Source: Jimgerdemannia flammicorona (taxonomy: Eukaryota > Mucoromycota > Endogonomycetes > Endogonales > Endogonaceae). Taken from it: a DNA stretch of 26,885 nt. The stretch is from contig RBNI01000794.1 of assembly GCA_003990745.1 (NCBI GenBank), positions 1 through 26,885 of the forward strand, written 5' to 3'. The position numbers and the translations under genes were made by a program. Below, in pieces: positions 18,185-26,885 of the stretch; position 1 is the stretch's first letter; every line of letters begins with the position of its first letter. The notes under the pieces were generated by a model that ran no database searches, was not told the DNA's origin, and worked only from the letters and a program-made list of their open reading frames with translations.

Positions 18185-20210
18185 ATGGTGACCAACAGGC
18201 AATCTGAGGTATGTACTAGGCAGGGTGGCCCAAGCACATTCAACTGGCAGTATGTAGAGAGAGGTTCTGGCCTGGGGGGGAGTATGAGAGAGCTACTGAC
18301 AGGAGGATGTGGAAAGAGAGGAGGTGGTGGAGGACAGAGGTCTGGGAGGGCGAGCTTTGCAGAGATGGTGAAGGAGAGATGGCAGGCATCTGGACTGAAG
18401 AGATGGCTGAGAAAGGGCAAGGAGATGGAGAAGACAGCTGTTCTTGGGAGAGTAGCCCTTGGTAGTGGGGGCAGTGGAGCTGGGAGGTGTAGTGGCTGAG
18501 GTAAGCATGACAGCTGATGGCAATAAGACTGCTAATCTGGAAAAAAATCTAGATATAACTACTGATAGTATGGCTGAGTAGCAGGGGCTTGGAGGGCAGG
18601 GGGATTTGGCAGATAGTGTGATAGACCTGGCAGTAGCCCCATTACTTAAAAAATTGATCTCAGCATTTATAGTTACACTATGCTTCTGGGACCTAGCAGT
18701 GATAGTGAAAATAGTACTGGGGCTCATTACTAAGTAGGTGACTGGAGTGGCATCAGTAAAGTTTCTGAAGAGATTAGAGGAAGTGGAGGTGGGCTTTGAG
18801 GAGGCTGAGTCTTTGGAGGAGGTACTGAAGATTGGTTTGACTGTTGGAGAGGTGTGTGTCCCTATAGCACATTGCCTGAGATAGGACCCCAGAGTAGTAC
18901 AACTGCTGGTGAAAGGAGTGCCCATAGTGATGGTGGTAGAGACAAGAAAGAGAGTCGAGGAGATCATAACAGAGTATGACAAGGTAGTAGATATCAGATT
19001 CAGGGTCTGAGAGGGGACCTTGCTTAGGACTGGGAATGTTGACATGCAGATCTAGCTAGCAGAAAAGGAAGCTACTAGGAAGACAAGGAACTGGCCTTCA
19101 GTAATGGTCTGGGGGGCAATCTTGTGTAAGGTGATAAGGGTGAAGAGGAGTAAGGAGGAGGAGGAGGAGAACTTATTGGAGGCACTGAAAGAGCTGAGTA
19201 GTGCAGTGAAGTGGTGGACAAAGGCTTGAAAGGCTTTTGTAGAGTTAACACACTTGGGGGTAGTGGATGGGAAGTAGATTTGAGTAGACAAGAGGCAGTG
19301 GAAAAGAGCTCAGGAATATAAGCATCAGAAAGAGCTGCTGGCTAGGCTGGAAAGTAGACCACAGAAGGATGCAGGTAGAATGGTAGAGACAGGGAGTGCC
19401 AAAGCAAGTGTCTGGACCAGTAAGAGTGGTGAGAGTACAGGGAAGGAGACAGGAGAGGGCAGGAAAGTAACTAGTAATGACCCATATACTGATGGTATAT
19501 TTGAGATCTGGGAGGAGACCTGGGAGAGATCACCTACCCCTACTCCTCTTATCAGGAGAGGTCTGACTTCCTGAAGTAGAGTGGTAGAGGATGTACCAAT
19601 GTGGGGGGTCCAGCAAATACAATTTGGAGTTTCCAAGATAGTGAATGGGAGACAAGTGGTGGCAGTTGGTAAGGAGGAACTGGTAGATATCTCAGAGGTG
19701 TGGGATGAGTCTACAAGTACTGGGACTGACACCACAATATTGGATGAAGGGAGGCCAGTGACTCCTGAGAGGAAGGAGATGGGGAACCTACTTTGGATGT
19801 GCAGGATGATGAATAACCTGGCAGCTGAGGAGTTGGGGGAGGTGGACTTGAGAGTAATGAGCAATGAGCATTGGGTATGAATCCTGCAGAGAGATGGGGT
19901 GGAGTCAGCATTGAAGGCAGAAATCCTTGCAGTATATTTGGAGGAGGAAGGGTATGAAGTAGATAAGGAGCAAGAGGTAGAGCTGGTAGGTATTGCTGGT
20001 GAGAGGGCTGAATACTGCTGGACTAAGCATCATGGATTGCAGCTCTGGTAGGAGACCTGCCTAGAGTATCAAGAGGAGTTTGAGGAGAAGGCAGATGGGG
20101 AGATAAATGAGCTATTGGCTGGATTGGAGGCTCAGTGGACTGAAGAGAAGGAGGTGACTACAGAATATAATCTAGACTTGGCACAGGAAGAGATAAACAT
20201 GGAGCAGTAG
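18185..20210 (+). pseudogene. LINE ORF1 (gag-like) remnant
   Basis: The ATG at 18185 opens MVTNRQSEVCTRQGG; a frame change near 18,490 and about ten in-frame stops follow before the terminal TAG at 20208-20210. The N-terminus is Gly/Arg-rich. The middle part contains short hydrophobic and charged segments. The last about 100 residues (EEFEEKADGEINELLAGLE and beyond) look like a coiled coil, as in LINE ORF1 proteins that form multimers on RNA. I see no CCHC zinc knuckle or clear RRM in it. The same C-terminal end recurs in the other copy at 24,007-24,745. Confidence 0.6.
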
Positions 20211-20241
20211 GGATGGACTAGATAATATACTGTATTTTATT

Positions 20242-23200
20242 ATGAATAGTACAACCAATATTTTCTCTTTGAATATGAATAGGTTATGAGGCACTTCTTG
20301 ATGTAGAAACATTTTTACTTAGCTGAAAGGATTGGAGGCTGATCTCTTTTTCTTGCAGGATGTCAGATGTGAGAATGATTTGAATAGGCTGGAATGGACA
20401 AAGGAATGGAGAGATAAGGCAGTTTAGAAGGGTAAGGTTGGGATTCTGGTCTAGAAATGCAGAGGGGAGATATAGAATATGAGGAGCTGGGGGGATAGAT
20501 TGGTCTGGGGAGAGTGGATATATATAGGTTGGGAGTCAGTCACAGTAGACTCCTATTATTGCTCTACTGTATGGAGTGAGTATGTGGATTGGATAAAGAG
20601 TTTACAGGAGAGTGGAGTTCTTGTAAAGGCTGGGGTAGATATACTTAGTGGAGACTTCAATATGGTCTGGGATGCACTGAGGGATAGGACAGATGGCAGA
20701 TGGAGAGCTGAGAGTAGGAGTAGAGAGCTGGTGGCATGGGAGAATGTGAAAAGGCTAAGTGCTCTAGTAGATACTGATAGGGAGTATTGGGGGAATAAGA
20801 GAGTATATATGCACTGGGCAGGGGGCCTGGGGATGAGGATTGACTGAATGTTGATGGCCAGCTACTGGGGCTTGGATGTTTGGAAGTCACTAGAGGTAGA
20901 ATGGTGTCTTTGGTTGGATCATTGGGGGCTGTTAGGGCAGGGGTATTTTGGGGGGAGTGGGGATGGGCCTGGACATTGGCACCTCAATTTCTCTTTATTA
21001 GATAATAGGATCTGGTGGGATGAGTGGGCTGAGGACATTTAACTGAGGGTGGAGAGCTGGAAGCAAAAAGGTGCCCCAGTTGGTATTTGGTAGATAAGGA
21101 TGAAAAAGATAGCCAGGGTCTACTGGAGTGAGGCAGACAGAGAGGCTGGGAAGCAGAGAAGATGATGGGTGAGATGGGCTTCTATTAGACTAACTAGACT
21201 CTTGGAGGACTGGGCAGAGCTAGCAATGGCAGAGGGGAGAGAGAATTAGAGATTAATGAGGGCAAAAATGGAGGTTGGAGAATTACAACAGGTGTGGGAT
21301 GAGGAGAAGGCAAGGGTGCAGAGCCTGACAGCATGGCTTCAATGGCAGGGTTTGGAGGAAGAGGAGAGGCCCTCTAAGTATCTCTCAAGAGCCCTTCAGA
21401 TGAGAAGGGTACAGCAAAGGTAGGAGGGAGTGCTTAACTCTAATGGTATACTGGTATATGATATACAAGACATTCTTGGTTTGTTAAAGGAGTAATGAAG
21501 TGGATTGTGGAGTGAGGAGGAGGGTGGGGCAGATGCTACTATTATTGATTAGGTATTGGAGGATTGGTACCCTCTATAAGTGGATGAGCTGGGTGACTTG
21601 GTATTGCTGGTACAAGAGAAAGAGATCCACCAGATTCTTGCTATGACAATCTTGGGTACAGCACCTAGAGAGGATGGTCTGCCCTAGGACTTCTGGAAGA
21701 AGATGGTGGGGGTCTCAGGAGTACTGGGTGAGATGACAGCATTGTGTGACTTTATATTACAGACAGAGCAATGGGTGGGGGAGCAGAATCTAGAGCTGGT
21801 GATATTTCTTTACAAGAACAAAGGGAGATGAGAGGACTGGAAGAACTGGTGGCTAATTATGCTACTGAATATGAACAGAAAGTTGGTAACTAAGGTAGTG
21901 GTTGCAAGACTACAGAAGGTGGCCCAGCAAGTCTTAGGTGTTGAGCAGAGGGGCTTTGTAGGAGGCTGGCTCATTAGGGATAGTACAGCCTGGGTATATG
22001 GAGTTATTGAAGGGGTGCAAGCTTGTGGACTGGATGGGCAACTGGTCTTCTTGGACCAGGAGAAGGCTTATGACTGGGTGCAGTGAGTCTGGCTGGCGAA
22101 AGTATTGGATAAGACTAGGGTACTATACCAGTTCTGGTCAGCAATGATCAGCCTACTGGAAGAGAGTAGGGCTGCACTCATATGTAATAGACATAGAGGG
22201 GTATCATTTCCCCTGGGTAGGAGTGTGCCCCAGGGGGACCCACTGTCCCCCATTCTATATATCCTTTCCCTGGAGCCCCTAATAGATAGAATCAGGAGGA
22301 AGATAGTGGGACTCTCTGTCTTTGGAATTGGGTGGAAAGTTGTGGCCTTTGCTGATGACATGGTGGTTGGTCTGAGGTCCATTGCTGATGTTGAGGAGCT
22401 CAAGAAGACAGTAGAGTAGTATGAGGAGAACTCTGGAGCTAAACTCAATTAGCACAAGTATGAAATAATGGTGTTGGGCAATGGCTTGATGAGAGGGGAT
22501 ATTATTGGAACAATTGTCCCTACTGGCAAGGTAGTGTGGTACTTGGGTATTTATTTGTTAGTATATAGATCAGTACTATCTTGGCTTTGGTAGAAGCAGA
22601 GGGTTGGAATCTGGAGGGAGGCTCTGTAGAGCTAGAGGGGTTGCCACTTGTCTCTAGTGGGATGTGTCTTGATTTTGAACATCTATTGGCTGCTAAAGTT
22701 ATAGTATCTGGCTTACCATCTAGACTTTCCAGCCTAGGTAGTGAAGCAATTGATGAAGCTGGCCAAGGGGTAGATCTGGGCTAGAAAAAGGAGTCAGATC
22801 AGCTGAGAGGTCTTATCTTTACCAGTGGCAAGAGAAGGGCTTGGGCTGGTTGACTTTCTGAGGAGATTATACTGTTTGAGAGCATGGTAATTGAAGAGAG
22901 CAGTGGAGTTGAGTGGGGGCAGTTGGGTCCCCCTGTTACAGAAGGTCTAGAAGATGAGGTCCTCACCAAGAGGCTTGATAGAAGATCTCATATCATTGGT
23001 TGGGCATCAGAATACTGTACAATTGCATTACAAAGACTTCTGGTGGAGAGTAGCAGAGGGGGTACACCATATTGGAATTTATTAGTAAAGTAATGAAAGA
23101 GAGGTGGCTTGAGACCCAGTGATGTGGAGATGGGACAGAGTGTTGCTAGAAGACATTTCCTTAATTGAGTTTGACATTAGTGATGAGATAGATTGCCAAA

Positions 23201-23890
23201 GAGGACAAGGCCAGGATCTGTGGTCTAGCAGATGGCAGGGAGTGGATATTGGAGAAGAGTGGAACTAACATAATATATGGACCTAGAGTGCTGAGGTGAG
23301 GAGATAGATCCTGCCAAAGTACTGGGTAGTCTGGTAGTGTATACTGAGAGGAATATCATGCTCAACTTCTGCTCAGGTTATCTTATCAAGGGGGGTTGCT
23401 TTGACTGTGAGGAGTGCCACAATGTTGGACAGGAAGGGGAATATATATAGATGCCTGAACATTGGTTAGGAGAGTATGAGATACTTAGTGACTTTTGGCA
23501 GACTATTGAGGCCTGCTTGGGGGTAGTGTGTAGGGGAGATGGCACATGAGATTGGTGAGAGGATTTGAGAGATATACTGATGGGGGGGGGTGGAAAAGAA
23601 GTGACTTATCTTAGGCTGGGTTTTGGCAATTTGAGTGGGGCTGACTAGTTACTGGCTATTTGTTTTTGAAGATGAGAGGAGACTGGGCTTGGGGAACTGG
23701 TTGTTGCATTGGCATAGTCTTATGGAAGATACCTTGATGGGCTGGTGGCTTGGTTGGGGGCTGCAGAGTTGAAGGCATCACTTAGTAGAGAAGATTTGTA
23801 GGCAGAGTGGGGGGAGGATGAGGGTAGTGGGTGAGAAGGTGGTCTTTATTTATAATAATATAAGAAGAGGCTCCCCTATGGGGATTGAGT
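20242..23890 (+). pseudogene. LINE ORF2 remnant: endonuclease plus reverse transcriptase
   Basis: It starts with an ATG at 20242, 31 nt after the ORF1 stop, and stays in one frame to about 22,470, interrupted only by nonsense codons. The endonuclease is shown by the N-terminal SLNMN motif, LQDVR at 20353-20367 (family LQE-x-R/H) and GDFN at 20650-20661, followed by DR. Reverse transcriptase motifs are: A, FLDQEKAYDWV at 22048-22080 (catalytic D at 22054-22056); B, VPQGDPLSP from 22225; and C, FADD at 22348-22359. So the polymerase aspartates are still present. A frame change occurs between about 22,470 and 22,580. A weak CxxCxxCH-like cluster is readable near 23,397-23,425. The stop-ridden C-terminus reaches roughly 23,890. 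Nothing indicates an RNase H domain. Confidence 0.8.
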
Positions 23891-23952
23891 AGTGGGAGGA
23901 GATACTGTAAACTTATTAATAGACTGGTAATAAATGGTAGAGTCAAAGTGAC

Positions 23953-23955
<3 letters not shown>

Positions 23956-24000
<45 letters not shown>
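23956..24000 (+). repeat. A45 tail of the LINE
   Basis: An uninterrupted run of 45 A directly follows the LINE 3' UTR (TAATAAATGG and GACTATA precede it) and directly abuts sequence homologous to the middle of the same LINE. This is the expected mark of target-primed reverse transcription. Confidence 0.9.
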
Positions 24001-24002
<2 letters not shown>

Positions 24003-26552
24003 TGACTGGTAATGACCCATATGCAGATAATATATTTGAGGTCTGGGAGGAGGCCTGGGAGGACTCACCTACTCCTACCCCTCTTATCAGATGAGGTCCA
24101 GCTTCTCAAAGAAAGGTGATAGAGGATGTACCTATGTGAGGGGCCCAGTGAGTACAATTTGGAGTTCCGGAGGTAGTGAAAGGGAGACAAGTAGTAGCAG
24201 TTAGAGAGAAGGAACTGGTGGATGTTCTGGAGATATGGGGTGAGTCTGCAAGTGCAGGGGCCAACACCATGATGCTGGATAGAGGGAGGTCAGTGACTCC
24301 TGGAGAGAAGGAGGTGGGGAACCTTCTTTGGATATATAGGATAATGAATAACTTGGCAGCTGAAGAGTTGGGGGAGGTGGACCTTAAAGTAATGAGCAAT
24401 GAGCATTGGATATGGATCCTGCAGAGGGATGGAGTGGTGGTGGCATTGAAGGTGGAAATCCTTGTAGTGTACCTGGAGAAGGAAGAGTATGAGGTAGATA
24501 AGGAATAGGAGGCAGAGCTGGTAGGTATTGCTGGTGAGAGGGCCAACTACTGCTAGACTAAGTATCATAGATTGCAGCTCTGACAGAAGGCCTACCTGGA
24601 GTACCAGGAAGAGTTTGAAGAGAAGATAGATGGGGAGATAAATAAGCTGTTGGCTGGATTGGAGGCTAAGAGAGCTGAAGAAAAGGAGATATCTGTAGAA
24701 TACAATCTAGACATAGTGCAGAAAGTGATGAGCAAGGAGCAGTAGAGGATAGACTTGTTATGTAATATACTATATTTCCTTATGAATAGTATAACTAACA
24801 TTTTTTTTTTTGAATATGAATGGGTTACAGAACTCTTCTTAACATAGGAATATTTTTATTTGGCTGAAGAGATTAGAGGCCAATATCTTCCTTTTGTAGG
24901 ATGTCAGATGTGAGGATGATTTGGATAGACTAGAATGGATAAAGAAATAGAGAGGTGAGGCAGTTTGGAAGAGTAAGGTTGGGATTCTGGTTTGGAGAGG
25001 TAGAGGGAAGATATATGATGTGAGGAGCTGGGGAGATAGATTGGTCTGGGGAGAGTAGATATGTACAGGTTGGAAGCTGGTTACAGTGGGTTCTTACTAC
25101 TGCCCTGCTGTATGGGGTGAGCATGTAGATTGGATGAAGGGTCTCTAGGAGAGTGGGGCCCTTGTAGAGACCAGGGTGGATATACTTGATGGAGACTTCA
25201 ATATGGTCTGAGATGTACTGGTGGATAGAATCAATGGAGAACAGAGAGCTGAGGACAGAAGTAGAGGGCTGGCAGCATGAGAGGAAGTAGAAAGGCTAAG
25301 TGCTCTGGTAGATGCTGGCAGGGAGTATTGGGGTGATAGGAGAGTATATACACATTAGGCAAGAGACCTGGAGACAAGGATTGACTGGATTTTGACAGCA
25401 AGCTACTAGGGTTTGGATGTTTGGAAGTTGCTGGAGGTGGAGTGGTGTCTATGGTCAGATCATTGGAAGCTACTAGGATAGGAATATTTTGGGGGGAGTG
25501 GGGATGGGCCTGGACATTGGTGCCTCAATTTCTCTTTATTAGATAATAGAGTACTGTAAGATAAGTGGGCTGAGGATATTCAACAGAGGGTAGAGAGTTG
25601 AAGACAGAAAGGTGCCCCAGTTGGTGTCTGATAGATAAGGATGAAAGAGATGACTAGGGGCTACTAGAGTGAGGCTGACAAGGAGGCTGGGAAATATAGG
25701 AGGCAAAGGGTGTAATGGGCTTCTGCTAAACTGGCTAGACTCTTAGAAGATTGGGCAGGGCTAGTGACACTGGAGAGGGGAGAGAATTGGAGATTAATGC
25801 AGGTGAAAATAGAGGTTGGGGAACTACAATAGGTGTTGTAGGAAGAGGAGGAGGCAAGGGTGCAGAGCTTGGTGGCATGGCTTCATTGGCAGGATTTGGA
25901 GGAAGAGAAAAGGCCCTCAAAGTATCTCATGAGGGCCCTTCAGACAAGAAGAGTAAAGCAGAGATAGGAGAGAGTACTAAACTCTAATGATATGCTGGTA
26001 CTTAGTATATAAGATATTCTTGGATCATAAAGGAGCAATAGAGTGGTTTATAGAGTGAGAAGGAGGGTGGGGCTGATGCTGCCACTATTGACTGGGCATT
26101 AGAAGATTGGTACTTCCCACAGGTAGAAGAGCTAGATGACTTGGTGCTGCTAGTCCAAGAGGAGGAGATCTACCAGGTTCTTGCCACAACTATGCTGGAT
26201 ACAGCACCTGGAGAGGATGGTCTGCTCTGGGACTTCTGAAGAAAGATAGTGAGAGTCCCAGAGGTACTAGGTGAGATAATGGCATTGTGTGATTTGATAC
26301 TACAGTCAGAGAGATGGGTGGGAGAGCAGGATCTGAGGCTGGTGATACTGCTTTACAAGAATAAGAGAAGGAGAGAGGATTGGAAGAACTGGCAGCTAAT
26401 CATGCTGCTGGATATAGACAGAAAGTTAGTGACTAAGGTAGTGGTTGCAAGGCTGTAGAAGATAGTTCAGCAAGTATTGAGTATTGAACAGCAGGGCTTT
26501 ATAGAAGGCCAGCTTATTAGGGATAATATAGCTTGGGTACATGGTATTATTT
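24001..26552 (+). mobile_element. older LINE copy, 3' fragment (late ORF1 to RT start)
   Basis: This segment parallels 19,462 to about 22,007 of the full-length copy at a near-constant offset (about 4,540 bp) and roughly 80-85% identity by eye. It contains the end of ORF1 (stop at 24743-24745), an ORF2 start (ATG at 24782), endonuclease sequence including a DGDFN-like motif near 25,190, and the reverse transcriptase N-terminus (26,249-26,458) up to just before motif A. LINE homology ends abruptly near 26,552. All frames are broken. It starts exactly at the A45 tail of the other LINE, which suggests it is the continuation of the 5' fragment at 17,172-18,101. Confidence 0.75.
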
Positions 26553-26553
26553 A

Positions 26554-26826
26554 GTGCTCCGAACGGATGGAGTTGATCTGGATGAGATTCGAATCAGATT
26601 CGTCATGTGATGGATTCGAATCAACTCGGATTAGTCTCGTGATCTGATCCGGATTGATCCGGATTGATCCGGATTGATCCATCCGGATTGATCCATCCGG
26701 ATTGATCCATCCGGATTGATCCATCCGGATTGATCCGGATTGGTCCATCTGGATTGGTCCATCCGGATTGGTCCATCCGGATTGGTCCATCCGGATTGGT
26801 CCATCCGGATTGGTCCATCCGGATTG
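26554..26826. repeat. 14-bp satellite in two homogenised blocks
   Basis: After a degenerate lead-in rich in GATTCG and GATC words (26,554-26,650) come three 10-bp units GGATTGATCC (26651-26680) and four 14-bp units ATCCGGATTGATCC (26681-26736). A single 10-mer and one variant unit follow, then four 14-bp units ATCCGGATTGGTCC (26761-26816). The A form and the G form are separated into left and right blocks. Each unit contains the palindrome ATCCGGAT. The period of 14 has no stop in any minus-strand frame, which is why three overlapping minus-strand frames appear here; none is likely a gene. Confidence 0.9.
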
Positions 26827-26885
26827 AAATCTTTGGTGTCATCTCCCTTTCTTTTGTTCATTTCGCTCTTGTTTTTTTTTCCTGC
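26827..26885. other. right edge of the window
   Basis: Unique sequence with a T9 run near the end. Nothing can be assigned. Confidence 0.5.

Larger units (their letters stand above)
18102..24000 (+). mobile_element. full-length but decayed non-LTR (LINE) retrotransposon with A45 tail
   Basis: About 5.9 kb with the order 5' leader, ORF1 (gag-like), ORF2 (APE-type endonuclease, reverse transcriptase, Cys-rich C-terminus), 3' UTR and an A45 run at 23956-24000. Orientation and tail are typical of L1/Tad1-like non-LTR elements; the exact clade is not settled from the sequence alone. There are no LTRs. All reading frames are broken by TAG or TGA, many at positions where Arg (CGA), Gln (CAG) or Trp (TGG) is expected, as C-to-T change on either strand would produce. 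CpG is almost absent. The element is therefore dead. Confidence 0.85.

Noticed and set aside
17468..19045. two long minus-strand frames (217 and 250 codons)
   Set aside because: Both are antisense to the two ORF1 copies of the LINE and parallel each other only because the DNA is duplicated.
26551..26861. three overlapping minus-strand frames with a D-Q-S-G-W-T-N-P-D pattern
   Set aside because: They arise from a 14-bp repeat that lacks stops in all three frames; not a gene.

Overview
This looks like a fungal chromosome segment. It is probably from a basidiomycete and most likely an agaricomycete. The genes are GC-rich and split by many short introns (about 74-172 nt) with GTRNGT donors, CTAAC-type branch sites and YAG acceptors. 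They encode eukaryotic proteins (USP-family deubiquitinase, UBL-BAG co-chaperone, F-box protein, TMEM19/DUF92 membrane protein, Zn2Cys6 protein). The lineage is inferred; no rRNA or other taxonomic marker is present.

Left part, 1-14,500 (gene-rich, CpG-rich). 1-910 holds homopolymer runs and no gene. A minus-strand conserved protein of unknown function lies at 911-1726, and a minus-strand Zn2Cys6 protein with an extra half cluster at 1911-2819. About 1.9 kb follows without a supportable gene. At 4721-9274 is a ten-exon gene whose reconstructed product (1182 aa) is a USP16/USP45-type ubiquitin hydrolase with an N-terminal ZnF-UBP. A three-exon UBL-BAG protein (9564-10386) comes next, converging on an F-box protein (10929-12221, minus). 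That F-box gene shares a short divergent promoter, carrying a 22-bp duplication, with a six-exon TMEM19-like gene (12490-13809). Ubiquitin-proteasome and chaperone functions recur (USP, UBL-BAG, F-box), but nothing in the sequence ties them into one unit.

Right part, about 14,800-26,553 (transposon graveyard). Base composition changes sharply: CpG nearly disappears (about seven seen by eye in 11.7 kb) and every frame is broken by TAG/TGA. It contains an array of about nine 85-bp repeats, the C-terminal half of an antisense hAT transposase, and LINE-type non-LTR retrotransposon sequence with endonuclease and reverse transcriptase. The LINE pieces are best read as one full-length LINE (18,102-24,000, with a 45-A tail) inserted into an older copy of the same family (17,172-18,101 plus 24,001-26,552), which itself interrupts the hAT element.

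Right end, 26,553-26,885. CpG returns abruptly in a 14-bp tandem repeat built of two sequence variants in separate blocks.

The most interesting points are the CpG-depleted block with sharp edges (a RIP-like or methylation-driven mutation signature), the nested-LINE model, the splice-acceptor-like 85-bp array, the large insertion in the deubiquitinase, and the extra cysteine half cluster in the Zn2Cys6 protein. I did not see a clearly new multi-gene system.
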